The notes beneath the pieces are model-generated. The model had not been told where the DNA came from, did not search any database, and saw nothing but the letters and a program-made list of their open reading frames with translations. This document shows, in pieces, positions 50,410 to 61,213 of a stretch of DNA of 64,000 bases; positions within the stretch are counted from its first letter, which is position 1, and the number at the start of each line of letters is the position of its first letter. The translations under genes were made by a program, and so were the position numbers. The DNA is from Rapana venosa (Eukaryota; Mollusca; Gastropoda; Neogastropoda; Muricidae), in the NCBI GenBank assembly GCA_028751875.1, contig CM054141.1, positions 44,262,656 to 44,326,655 on the forward strand, read 5' to 3'.

Positions 50410-50624
50410 GGCACATGTCATTTGTCCTTCGGATGAGACTAGTGTGCTAACGCATGCAGAACATCTTGGAACACGTTAAATCATGTTCCGATTTTCGAAA
50501 GAGTAGGCGATTGTGTGCCAGTGGGAACAGGTGACAAAATTTACAAAACCGAATACACACGGGGACTGGATGTAAAAAAGCACATGAGTGCTTATTCCAT
50601 TATCCTGGATATTAAAAAAAAAAA
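50410..50624 (+). mobile_element. SINE1a, 5'-truncated
   Basis: GTCCTTCGGATGAGACTAGT, GCATGCAGAACATCTTG, GTTCCGATTTTCGAAAGAGT, then the AAAAAAGCACATGAGTGCTT tail and an A-rich end. Confidence 0.88.
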
Positions 50625-50626
50625 AG

Positions 50627-50692
50627 TCATCTGATCCCTTTGATTTGTTGCTTTACAAGATTCAGTGCTATATAAATTCCATACATTATTTG
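50627..50692 (+). mobile_element. SINE3 3' tail fragment
   Basis: TTTGATTTGTTGCTTTACAA, GATTCAGTGCTATATAAATT and CCATACATTATT equal the end of the SINE3 at 54530-54595, directly abutting the SINE1a A-tail. Confidence 0.85.
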
Positions 50693-50859
50693 GAGTGGGG
50701 GTATTGGAAGTGGCTGGTTCTGAGAGGCCATGCAGTGGGGCCATCACATGCCACATGGACATAACTCATGACAGGTATGACTGCACAATGCTGTTGGCTA
50801 AGTCATTTCCTTCTTGACTTACTGACTTCTTCCATAATTGCTGAAGGAGTCAGGAGCAG

Positions 50860-50955
50860 TCACTGACTCTTTGTGTCTTGGGCAAGTTGAACCAGGTGGA
50901 TCCCATTGTGCACCAGGTATTCAGGTGCATGGTGGGTATGTCCATATCATAAAAT
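50860..50955 (+). repeat. Dispersed repeat shared with 54965-55050
   Basis: AAGTTGAACCAGGTGGATCC, CAGGTGCATGGTGGGTATGT and CCATATCAT align with AAGTTGAACCAGGTGGAGTC, CGTGCATGCTTGGTATGT at 54977-55040. Class unknown. Confidence 0.55.
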
Positions 50956-51460
50956 TGGGGCAGGCAGCCTTGTGGTTGAAGTGTTGAGCTTGTGATCTAA
51001 CAGTAACTGAAGGTGCAGGTTCAAGTCAACCCCCCCCCCCCTCCAAATCAAGTTAACATGGGTATTGAATCCACCCCCCTGAAGAGTCCTTCAGATGAAA
51101 CCATAAGCTTAGCCTTGCCTTGCACTTCCATGAAGAAGCTTGTTTGAAGGGATTTTTCCCCTGGAGTTTACATCAGTGCAGACCCTGTTCCTTTGAAAGT
51201 TTTTCAGGTAATGCTCAAAACCAAGGCCCTGGGTATGAGTGCACACAGAACATCTTGCACTTAAACCCATTCCGTCTTTTAGAAGAGTAGGCCATTGCAT
51301 GCCATTAGGAACAGATTGCATGCACTCTGATGATGTGTTGACACCATCCTCCAAGGTAGAAGAAAGCTCTTCTAATGGCGGATAAAAGGTTGCATGCACA
51401 AAATATTACAATAGAACCATGGAGATCTAGCCAAGGAACAAAAAATAAAAAACAAAAAAT
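50955..51460 (+). mobile_element. SINE1b, diverged near full-length copy
   Basis: It starts with a head like GCAGCCTTGTGGTTGAAGTG and B-box-like GGTTCAAGTC. It continues with CTGGAGTTTACATCAGTGCA, ACAGAACATCTTGCAC, CCATTCCGTCTTTTAGAAGA and TTGACACCATCCTCC, and ends GAGATCTAGCCAAGGAACAA with an A-rich tail. Confidence 0.75.
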
Positions 51461-52313
51461 AAGCCTTGCATGTGAATGCACACAGAGCAACTTGCCTACA
51501 TACCAAAATCCCAACCAATTGTTTTTTTTTTTATATATATATACACCTGGTTTATTCTGCTGTAATTTTACCATGTGGGCAAGTTGTTACGCCTGCATTC
51601 ACATGCAAAGTTAAGTTTACAATCTCATCTGAAGGTAACTTCAGGGGAATGGATTTAGTACAGGTCATTTTACCTTGAGGGGATTCCAATAAGCCATGCT
51701 GCCAGCCATATGCATTCAAACATACACTCACAAAAACCTCCAGCAAGCTCCCGCAATCTCTCCAATCAACCATAGGTTACACACTTGTAAGGTTCCCTCC
51801 CCCTCAACAGGGGGACATATTTATATAAATTCTGTTATGATTGAATCTGCATGCTGCAGAACACATTAACCTTTCATATTCACATTTGATAATTCACAAA
51901 TTGTCGTGTTTGTAATCTTGGCCATTGACATTATTTTGTCTTTAATAGGACATACACTATTCTCTTGATGTGTGGGCCTAAATGCTCTGGGTTTTTTAAG
52001 TTTCTCAATCTGTAATCAGGCACACAAATTCTCACAAAAAGATTTCTTCCTGCTCCAGGCGGAAGCCTTCCTCTACAACAGCAGCAGGATCAGTGGACTG
52101 GCTGGTCCCCTGTAAATGGCATGTATGCTTCTTACCTAACCACAACAGCTGAGCTAGATGGGAAAACTCCAGGTCCTAGGTCTGCCCCAGCCACAGGCGA
52201 AAGTGTTCAGTTTCACTTATTCTCAAATCATTAAGGTGGGTGAGTACAGTTTAAAAAAGAATAGTGAATCATGACTGAGCATTCAGGCCCTTCAAAGTGG
52301 TGAGTGATAATAT

Positions 52314-52387
<74 letters not shown>

Positions 52388-53159
52388 CAAAGTGAAAGTA
52401 GAACAACCAACATATATATAGATGTTTCCCAATATTTCAGTTTCGTCTTCCTCGGTGAAGGGGAGGGGGATATATATTTATATATTTATATATAAAACAC
52501 ACACACACACTTTCCCCCCCCTCCCCCCCCCCCACCCCTGACTAACTCCACAATTGGAAAAAAGAACCACCCTTGTTTTTACTCAGAAAAATATTGGGTG
52601 TAAAGAGATGATAAGTTTGGCCATTATTAGTAAACGTCTATACATCAAAGTGCATATATATATATAATACGTAATCCACCTGTACACAAGGAACCTACAT
52701 ACCTATAGTCATACATGTGCATGCCAAAGAATATTGTGCACATGACATGATGCTTCAGGAGAGACTTTAATGTGCACATTCAGTAACTGTCAGATCACAA
52801 GTAAAACACTCCAGTCACAAGGCTATCCTGCCTCCCTTTGCATAATTTCTGACTGCTGCATATTTTCAAAAACGAATTGCTGAACACAATAATTATGTGA
52901 AATGGGTTTTGGCTAGATACTTGAACTCACTGGAGTTGAGGTCTAGAGTCAAACATGAAATTTCATAGTAAAGCCAAAGCTCTTTTATTTATTCATGTGA
53001 ACTGATCCTATAAAATGGTAAAACTTTTTTTTGGAACAAAAGGAAATGCTTTCACTGCACAAGAGTTTTATGAATGTTTGGGAAAATTTGATCTGTACTG
53101 TGGTTCATGATCTGTGGATTGGACAATAGTTGTTCTGTGGTTAAAACAGTGAAAGATCT
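51461..53159 (+). other. Intergenic, simple repeats
   Basis: Contains the TA microsatellite at 52313-52380, C-rich sequence at 52514-52540, and no supported gene. Confidence 0.6.
52313..52382 (+). repeat. TA microsatellite
   Basis: About 65 nt of AT dinucleotides with one TATTATA interruption. Confidence 0.96.
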
Positions 53160-53578
53160 GTGGTTTTGATATTTTCTTTTGTTCCTTGGCTAGAGCACCA
53201 TGGTTCATCAATCATGAGATTTATGCATATATGTGACGCCCCCCCTCCCCATTTAGGTAGCTGCATTTCGCTGCGGGGATGGTGTCTAAACACAACACTT
53301 GTGTGCATGCTGGTTTTTTTCTGTCATTCATTCCTACTGGCTCACAATGGCCTACTCTTCTGAAAGGTTAAACAGTTTTTTTAACGTGCGCAAGATGTTC
53401 TGCATGCATTTGCACACAGGGTCTCAGTTTAGTCTCATCCAAAGGCCTTTGATATTCAGTTCGATTTTTTTGTCAAACTGGGAAGAAAAAGTGAGGCTGG
53501 GAATCAAACCCAGAACCTCATGGTTTACTAGTTGGCAGGCAAACGTCTTAACCATTCTGCCACCTTCCTTCTTGGACA
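53160..53578 (-). mobile_element. SINE1b with a different tRNA-like head
   Basis: On the - strand it starts GGAAGGTGGCAGAATGGTTA and AGACGTTTGCCTGCC, with B box GGGTTTGATTCCCAG (53497-53511). This is a different tRNA head from SINE1a. The body (TTGGATGAGACTAAACTGAG, GCATGCAGAACATCTTGCGC, GAAGAGTAGGCCATTGTGAG) and the tail (AGACACCATCCCCGCAGCGA, CTCTAGCCAAGGAACAAAAG) are SINE1b. Confidence 0.82.
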
Positions 53579-53723
53579 ATGAATGATTTATGGTTTCGAC
53601 AATGATTGATCTGTAGTTTGGACAGTGAGTGGTCTGGTTTTGACAGTTAATGATATGTGATTTGGACAGTGAATAATATGTGGTTTGGACAATGAATGAT
53701 ATGTGGTTTGGACAACAAAACCT

Positions 53724-53744
53724 CCCCCCCCCCCCCCCCCCCCC
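53724..53744 (+). repeat. Poly-C homopolymer, 21 nt, after a GGTTTGGACA repeat
   Basis: The preceding 150 nt (53575-53720) repeat ATGTGGTTTGGACAATGAAT-like units about six times, then the C run starts. Confidence 0.85.
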
Positions 53745-54104
53745 ACCAACCTTTATGAAAATGTCAGATACACTGCCTTGTTCAAGGCATCTGGTTTTAG
53801 CCATCAGAAAAAAAGGCGATAATACTGAAAACTAGTGAGAATGACTGTGATGTACATTTTTTCCTGATGATTGTACCAGTAGACTTAGGAAGTTTGGTAA
53901 CTCTACAGTAGACACTTGTACTAAGGATGGTGATTCCAATTCTATAGGCTTATGACCGAGGAGACCTAGAACTTTTGATGAAACGCCGGGGAGCAGAAAG
54001 GAGAGAGGACTTCAAATGGTGAGAGCTTCATGAGAGACATTTGAGAGGTAGGTGGGTAACAGATGTTTGACAGGTATCTTATCCAGAGTGTATGTTGTCA
54101 TAAA

Positions 54105-54603
54105 TTGGTGGATCGGTGGTCTAGAGGTAACGCGCCTGTCTAGAAAGCGAAAAGTCCGGGTCTGAAGTGTGCGGCGGTTCGTACCCCGTTTGGACCGGAA
54201 ATTTTTCCCCCATCCATTAGACCATGAGTGGTGGTCTGGGCGCTAGTCTTTCGGATGAGAAGATAAACCGAGGTCCCGTGTGTTACACGTAATTATTTAG
54301 CGCACGTAAAAAAACCCACGGCAACAAGAGAGTTGTCCCTGGCAAAATTCTTAGAAAAAAGCCACTCTGATAGGGAAACAAATACAGCTGCAGAAAACAA
54401 AAAAAAAAGGGTGAAAGGGTGGCGCAGCGCTAAGTGGCGACGCGTTCTCCCGCTCTCCCCGGGGAGAGCAGCCCGAATTTCACGGAGAGAAATCTGCCAT
54501 GACTTAAAGTGGTATGAAATAAAATCTGAGCGCTTTGATTTGTTACTTTACAAGATTCAGCGCTATATAAATTCCATACATTATTATTATTATTATTATA
54601 AAT
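54105..54603 (+). mobile_element. SINE3, full length (about 500 bp, tRNA-derived)
   Basis: A box TGGTCTAGAGG (54117) and B box GGTTCGTACCC (54176-54186) are followed by the central domain CTTTCGGATGAGAAGATAAA, CCGAGGTCCCGTGTG shared with SINE1. Then come AAGAGAGTTGTCCCTGGCAA, GGGTGGCGCAGCGC, CGAATTTCACGGAGAGAAAT and CGCTATATAAATTCC, with an ATT-repeat end. The layout matches Nin-DC-type SINEs known from molluscs. Confidence 0.9.
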
Positions 54604-55900
54604 GGCAGATTCTTTGGGTGTACTTATGATGCCAGGTTGAGAAATTCAGCATGTAAACCGAGATATCTGTATTCCACACATCTCTTTTTTTCAGCAGAAA
54701 ACAAAAACAAAAAATGACTGGCTGTCAGTCTTGCTAGGGCACTGTTCTGTGTGGCCTGTGTGGAGTTGTGTGTGGAAATGGCCATGGAAGTAGGCCATAG
54801 CTCAAACGTATGCTGTCATCGCTCACCAATGCCTGGCAATGGTGTCAGGGCAAACCCTGACCATGAACATTGTTCCTGCACCCCACCTACAGACTTCCAG
54901 ACTCATTGACTTGACTTCTCCCAAGGTTCCTTGGGGACTTGTTGGAGTGAGTTTTTCAGGCAGTGTGTTTTTTCAAGTTGAACCAGGTGGAGTCCATCCT
55001 TCTCCAGGCCACACGTGCATGCTTGGTATGTTTATGTCATCCTTCCACTGGTCAAAGCTTCCAACTCTACCACAAAAAATGAATAAATGTTTAATATGTG
55101 AGCACAGTGTTCTAAAAAAAAAAGGCAACAACAGCATAGCTGCCAAACATTTCTTTTTTCTTGGAATTGTTCTGGTTTTAAGCCGTGATTTTGGACTTAA
55201 GGTTTTGATGAACATTTTCTGGTTTCAATAAAAAAAAAAGAGTTAAATAAGTATGACATCAATGCATATGCTTGTTTCCAATGCTTGTCACCAAGTTCTC
55301 AACAACAAAAAAGTGTTATGTATGATAGCTGCCAATCAGAACTTCTAAAATACAAGGATTTCCCATACATTGATCAGTCTTGACAAGGCAAAAAACAATG
55401 CTTTCTGCTGCACTCTGTGTTGGTGTGATTTTAGAATTTTACATGGCAGACAAAATTACATCATTGTACATTAGAAGAATCCACAGTTGTTTGCCACTAC
55501 CATTTTGGCAGATCAGTTCCAATTTCAGCTGTCTTGCTAGGTTGCTGTGCCAAGTGCTTAAAAATTTAGGGGTTTTATTATTATTGCTGTAAAAAAAAAA
55601 ATTAAAAAAACACCTTTATAGCGCCTATTCAAATACATGCAAATAGTGGACAAAACAAAGAGAGACCTGGCAGACGACAGTATCTGATGGAGGTAATGAC
55701 TGAGTGTGCATGTGCATCAAGTGAAGGAAGTCGTGTATCAATTGCTTTATATAGATGGATTTGTGACGAAGTTCAAAAAACAGAACAAAGCAGGAACTGT
55801 GCATTTAATGCTGTGTAACTGATGAAAGTAGAGCTCAGAGACTAGATTACTGAAGCAGCAACAAACAAAACAAGTGTTTTGCTGAGCATGTGACAAACAG
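54604..55900 (+). other. Intergenic, nothing firm
   Basis: Includes a second copy of the 50.9-kb repeat at 54965-55050 and, reversed, a TAGCGCCTATTCA SINE-tail-like sequence near 55617-55640. The 130-codon frame at 54839 shows no domain. Confidence 0.5.
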
Positions 55901-56000
55901 TATCAACCTGTAGGCATTAAAACAAGATGTGAAGATGTAGCCAACTGAAGTTCTGGCATAGTCTGGCCCAGATTTGACACTATGGACTCCATTTGTTTAA

Positions 56001-56500
56001 NNNNNNNNNNNNNNNNNNNNNNNNNNNNNNNNNNNNNNNNNNNNNNNNNNNNNNNNNNNNNNNNNNNNNNNNNNNNNNNNNNNNNNNNNNNNNNNNNNNN
56101 NNNNNNNNNNNNNNNNNNNNNNNNNNNNNNNNNNNNNNNNNNNNNNNNNNNNNNNNNNNNNNNNNNNNNNNNNNNNNNNNNNNNNNNNNNNNNNNNNNNN
56201 NNNNNNNNNNNNNNNNNNNNNNNNNNNNNNNNNNNNNNNNNNNNNNNNNNNNNNNNNNNNNNNNNNNNNNNNNNNNNNNNNNNNNNNNNNNNNNNNNNNN
56301 NNNNNNNNNNNNNNNNNNNNNNNNNNNNNNNNNNNNNNNNNNNNNNNNNNNNNNNNNNNNNNNNNNNNNNNNNNNNNNNNNNNNNNNNNNNNNNNNNNNN
56401 NNNNNNNNNNNNNNNNNNNNNNNNNNNNNNNNNNNNNNNNNNNNNNNNNNNNNNNNNNNNNNNNNNNNNNNNNNNNNNNNNNNNNNNNNNNNNNNNNNNN
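56001..56500. other. Assembly gap of 500 N
   Basis: Exactly 500 unknown bases, probably a fixed-size scaffold gap. Open frames running through it are artefacts. Confidence 0.99.
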
Positions 56501-56513
56501 AAAAGGCTGCGCA

Positions 56514-57063
56514 CAATCTCAGGGTGACTAGATGCCATGAGTAGACAGATTCTAAATAAATTAGGCTGTCTACTATACTTTACCAGAATGTAATTCTGTC
56601 TAACATCTTCTAATACTGGATAGCACAGCACAAAATGAACTTCATCTTCCACTGATTGCTTATAATGGGCATAGCAACCTGAGGTCATCATCATCAACAT
56701 GTTCTATATATCTAAATTTATGAACATTTATGTCTGATACATCAAGTCTAAACTTAGACATAATTCTTTTCAAATGTATGTCCATATCAAGCTTTAGATA
56801 AGGTTTGACATCGTGTGAACCTATAAACTGTCTGTACATTTGAAATCTTTCACTGCTTTGTATATGACCACTCCACTGCTGCCAACGGCAGTCAATCAAT
56901 CTTTTCCTGAAAACGTTGATAAACTCTCTACAAGTTCCGACACCTTGACTGAGCCAAACAAACCCAAAGCCAAGTTCACATAAACAGGTACGTATTTGTA
57001 AAGCCCATGTGTTTTCCCCTTGACATCTAGATCATACAGCATCTTGTAAGACTTAAACGGTAA
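56514..57063 (-). mobile_element. LINE reverse-transcriptase ORF, C-terminal fragment with frameshifts
   Basis: On the - strand, successive frames read YKMLYDLDVKGKTH, then LCELGFGFVWLSQGVG and INVFRKRLIDCRWQQW, HLKRIMSKFRLDVSDINVHK, CPL, and, after another frame change, KQSVEDEVHFVLCYPVLEDV. The K-FRLG-S...CPLC...EDE-HFL--CP order is typical of the C-terminal zinc-knuckle region in molluscan LINE polyproteins. The second Cys of the CPLC motif is lost. The element is cut by the N gap on its 3' side. Confidence 0.82.
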
Positions 57064-57250
57064 CCTGCACTCGAGAGAGGGGGAGAGAGACACAGAGAGA
57101 GAGAGAGGAGGAAGGGAGAGAGAAGCGGGGCAGACAGACATACAGAGACAGAGACCAAGAGAGATATACAGAGACATGACAAGAGGAGAAAGAGGGAGAC
57201 AGCCAGAGAGGCAGACAGAGACAGAGGCAGAAACAGTGAAGGAGAGACAG
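57064..57250 (+). repeat. GA-rich interrupted repeat
   Basis: Imperfect GAGA and GACAGA units over about 185 nt, immediately beside the LINE fragment. Confidence 0.9.
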
Positions 57251-57398
57251 CAATTCAATAAATTCAATCCACAATTACGTGGACTCCATCAATGGATGAA
57301 CCTTTAAGTTAAACAGATTTTCTAGCAATCATTACAAAGGGCTGAAAGGCAAGGTATAGAAGAACGCAATCACGCTAATTTCTGAAAACACCCACGGT

Positions 57399-57803
57399 CT
57401 AAATAAAGTATTAGAAAGCTGATAATCTTTTTACATTATATTACTTCGTAGCGTTTGGGAGCCACCGGACTGATAATCTTTTACATGTATTACTTCGTAG
57501 CATTTGGAAAGCACTAGAGAAAATACATGAAAAATGTGTGGAATTTCGTTTTCATAAGATTTATCGTCTGTTTTACGAAGTCACTTACGGATATTAAGTG
57601 CTTCGTATTTGAACGCTCAGACAGCGACAATTGCTGTCTGTCATAGGAGCAAAATTGCCTTGCGCTGCCTTTAACCGCCTGAGAAGTCAAGCCCAGCGCA
57701 TCCGACTTCGCCGTGGAAGATAACAGCAATAAAGTCTAAATAAAGTAGTAGAAGGCTGATAATCTTTTTACATTATATTACTTCGTAGCGTTTTGGAACC
57801 ACT
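57399..57803 (+). repeat. Local repeat, three units (CTGATAATCTTTTTACATTA)
   Basis: CTAAATAAAGTA, CTGATAATCTTTTTACATTA and ATTACTTCGTAGCGTTT occur at 57399 and 57736. A shorter unit is at 57468-57512. Confidence 0.9.
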
Positions 57804-57834
57804 TGACTGTATCTTTTAAGTCTTTCTAGAATAA

Positions 57835-58005
57835 GTCAGGAGGTTGGACCAAGGAGGCAAAAAATAGACAAGAAAGGTAACAAGAAAGAAAAGGAACAAG
57901 GCCAAAGCAAAGAGAGGAATAGAAAAGAGGGAATTCCTAGCACAGAGTTTACAGAAGGTGGGGACGTTGCTTACACTGACAGGCCCCGACATCTCCACGG
58001 GCGAA
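57835..58005 (+). mobile_element. R4 dispersed repeat, copy 3
   Basis: GGGAATTCCTAGCACAGAGT, TTACAGAAGGTGGGGACG and GACAGGCCCCGACATCTCCA align with the other R4 copies. Only the right half is present. Confidence 0.78.
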
Positions 58006-58604
58006 GGAAATAAGTGAGGACTTTTGTTTTTCCGGATGCTTGCCCCATCGACGTGTTCGTGTCTGTATGTGAGTCTGTATGCGTTCGCATTTTTTCGAGT
58101 AAATTGGAGTTTGACAATATTGCATATACCAATATGCCCCGATTACAAAGAAAATGTGCAGCAGCACGCAGCTCCAGAGAGAACAATTTAGCAGAAACTC
58201 TTTCAAAATAAACTGGTAACACTTTTTGTCAAAATGTTTTCGCAATTTGTTAAAGTATTTGAACAGCCAAAACAGATTCTCAGGAGAATGAAGCAATAAA
58301 ATGCATTCGGATAGAAAGACGGCTTTTAACAAATCACTTTCAAATATGAATCAGGGTAAGTCAAAAAGAAAGGTTTCTTTTGTAGAAGCTGCTATCCCTA
58401 TTTTTTGTTTTCATTGGAGGGTTATTTTTCTGTCTTTTTTTAATGTTAATGTCAACTTTCTGGATGAATTAGAAATACGTTATGTTTTTTCGAATTGTCG
58501 GCACCGTTTAGAAGGATATTTAAAACCTTTCAACAAAAATATTCTTAAACAAGTTAAAATCAAAATTGTTTGTCGACGCTCAGACAATATCAAATTCGCG
58601 CGCG

Positions 58605-58638
58605 CTGTGTTGTGTGTGTGTGTGTGTGTGTGTGTGTG

Positions 58639-58692
<54 letters not shown>

Positions 58693-58715
58693 TGTGTGTG
58701 TGTGTGAGTGTGTGT
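58605..58715 (+). repeat. GT microsatellite, first block
   Basis: GT dinucleotides with GGG and GTGG interruptions. Confidence 0.97.
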
Positions 58716-58784
58716 GTTGTATTGTATTGTACTGTATTGTATTGTATTGTATTGCATTGCATTGTATTGCATTGCATTGCATTA
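58716..58784 (+). repeat. Pentanucleotide TTGTA/TTGCA repeat
   Basis: About 13 units of five bases. The later units shift from TTGTA to TTGCA, which suggests stepwise expansion of point variants. Confidence 0.93.
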
Positions 58785-58858
58785 TATACCAATTTAAGTC
58801 ACGGCAGATTTCTCTACGTGAAAGTTGGGCTTCTCTGTGGGCGTGCGTGCGTGCGTAC

Positions 58859-59048
<190 letters not shown>

Positions 59049-59060
59049 TATATATATATA

Positions 59061-59115
<55 letters not shown>
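59049..59115 (+). repeat. TA microsatellite adjoining GT block
   Basis: TA dinucleotides directly follow the GT tract. Confidence 0.95.
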
Positions 59116-59118
<3 letters not shown>

Positions 59119-59284
59119 TATGTATATATAGTGTCGGAATAATGCAATCAAGATGCTTATAAGCCCACTACCCACAAAGCCCTCTACTTTTCATTCTTCA
59201 GCTAGAGCTCCGAGGGTCATTAATGGTGAGACTTTGCATATGCGACCTCTTACTCACATTTGAAGTACCCACTTTCCGACTTCC

Positions 59285-59750
59285 GGGATGATGTTTAAAC
59301 ACAACATGAACGTGCATGCGTTCTATAATAATTTTGTTGTCCCTACCAGCACGAAACGGCCTACTCTTCCTGAAGGGGGAAATGGTTTTTATTGTGTGTG
59401 TGTAAGATATTCTGCGTGCTTTGGCACATGGGCTTTGATTTATAGTCTCTTCCGAAGGACTTTTGGGGGATTAGAGTCAGTACCGATGTAACATTAACCT
59501 CTTTAGGGTCAGGGAAGGTAAAGCAGCGGAGGGAGAGGAGATGGGTGCCGCCCTCAATATGCTGGACCCTAGAGAAGCTGAGGTCTCTGATGCCTCGTTC
59601 CCCTACGACCACTTAGATTATGGGATGTCCTTACCTTTTACCTTACTGATGTTTACGTCTAGGGAGAAAATCTCCGCGAAGTGGTGTCTAGGGGGTGGTT
59701 CAAATCCAGACAAGCAGATCTCGAGCTTAACACTCTAGCTATAAGACTAA
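59285..59750 (-). mobile_element. SINE1b (- strand) interrupted by SINE2
   Basis: The 3' part and body (GATGATGTTTAAACACAACA, ACGGCCTACTCTTCCTGAAG, AGATATTCTGCGTGC, CTTCCGAAGGACTTTTGGGG) lie at 59285-59497. The 5' part (CTGATGTTTACGTCTAGGGA, GGTTCAAATCCAGACAAGCA) resumes at 59645 and runs into the minisatellite. Confidence 0.82.
59498..59644 (+). mobile_element. SINE2, 5'-truncated, nested inside SINE1b
   Basis: CTCTTTAGGGTCAGGGAAGG, CCGCCCTCAATATGCTGGAC, GATGCCTCGTTCCCCTACGA and TTATGGGATGTCCTTACC match SINE2 on this strand, ending in CTTTTACCTTA. Imperfect flanks ACCGATGTAAC and ACTGATGTTTA look like a target duplication. Confidence 0.82.
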
Positions 59751-60115
59751 CAGCTTAACACTCTAGCTATAAGACTAACAGCTTAACACTCTAGCTATAA
59801 GACTAACAGCTTAACACTCTAGCTATAAGACTAACTGCTTAACACTCTAGCTATAAGACTAACTGCTTAACACTCTAGCTATAAGACTAACTGCTTAACA
59901 CTCTAGCTATAAGACTAACTGCTTAACACTCTAGCTATAAGACTAACAGCTTAACACTCTAGCTATAAGACTAACAGCTTAACACTCTAGCTATAAGACT
60001 AACAGCTTAACACTCTAGCTATAAGACTAACAGCTTAACACTCTAGCTATAAGACTAACTGCTTAACACTCTAGCTATAAGACTAACTGCTTAACACTCT
60101 AGCTATAAGACTAAC
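59724..60115 (-). repeat. 28-bp minisatellite, 14 copies
   Basis: Exactly 14 units of 28 bp (392 bp) read (A/T)GCTTAACACTCTAGCTAT then AAGACTAAC. Variation is almost confined to the first base. On the - strand each unit carries TAGCTAGAGTG, which looks like the tRNA A box of the SINE1 copy that directly adjoins the array. The unit is therefore probably derived from the SINE head. Confidence 0.93.
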
Positions 60116-60540
60116 CTCCCCCCCCCCTCCCGGGACAACCACATCACCAAACCTTTTATCAATGCATTCACCTAATTTAGAATAAAATCCCAAATCACAA
60201 AGCTGTACTCATACTAAAAAACCAATGTTAGAAAGTTATGTGAATTGCAAATGGATAAAAATCACAACAAAAAGTCTTGAAATACTCCAGTGAATGTTCT
60301 TTTATTGTTACTTTTGTCTCCCTAGCCGGAGTTGAGCTTAAATTTTGCCAACAAGAGAGAACTATTTTGTTTTATGATTTATGATCAAGTGTGCCACTGC
60401 TCCTCTTTGTCTGTTAAAGAGAGGTGCTCGCTCCAACAGAAATAGGAGAAAACTTCCCCCAATTAGAAAAAAACTACAGCTTGCATACACAGTACCTCTG
60501 CGAGACAGAAAGTTTCAACAGCGCCCTTTCAGCCGTTCTA
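60116..60540 (+). other. Unique sequence, no gene recognised
   Basis: Short frames only. I looked here for further receptor exons on the - strand and found none. Confidence 0.5.
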
Positions 60541-60660
60541 AAACACACGTACACCCCTGCGCACAAGAGCGCGCGCTAGCACGCGCACACACACGTGCGC
60601 GCGCATGTACAAACACTCCGCACGCGCATGCGCCCGCAAGCATCCGCAAGCGCACATGAC
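60541..60660 (+). repeat. CA/CG alternating tract
   Basis: Repeated CACACG, GCGCGC and ACGCGC words; potential Z-DNA. Confidence 0.8.
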
Positions 60661-60858
60661 AGGTAGAGAGAGGGAGAGAGATATGGAAAGATACAGGCAT
60701 TCAGACAGAGTCAGAAGGATAGACAGAGACAGACAGACAAATATATAGAGACAGAGACAACAAGAGGCGAATAGACAAAGACGCAGAAAGATAGAGAGAC
60801 GAAGACAGAATGGCAGACACACAAGGACAAAGACTAAGAGACACATAGAAAGAACCGG

Positions 60859-60861
60859 TTG

Positions 60862-60959
<98 letters not shown>

Positions 60960-61112
60960 CAGAGAGAGAGACAGACAGACAGACATACAGAATCAAAGAC
61001 AGGGATATACTGAAAATGAATCAGAGAGAGAGACAGAGACAGAAAGACAGAGAGAGACAGAGAGACAGATAAAAACAGACAGACAGACACAGACAGACAC
61101 AGTGGCACAGAC

Positions 61113-61187
<75 letters not shown>
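60859..61187 (+). repeat. GA/GACA composite microsatellite (CT on the receptor sense strand)
   Basis: Pure GA blocks at about 60859-60952 and 61117-61187 flank GACAGA-rich sequence. The right edge lies 26 nt from the donor of the - strand receptor exon. Open frames across it are repeat artefacts. Confidence 0.97.
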
Positions 61188-61189
<2 letters not shown>

Positions 61190-61213
61190 CAATGGTGCAT
61201 CTGCATGACTTAC

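Noticed and set aside
55903..56700. 265-codon - frame crossing the N gap
   Set aside because: Most of it is unknown sequence. Only the 56514-56700 part is meaningful, as LINE.
59724..60115. CRISPR-like array
   Set aside because: The 28-bp units are directly contiguous with no unique spacers, and the context is animal DNA.
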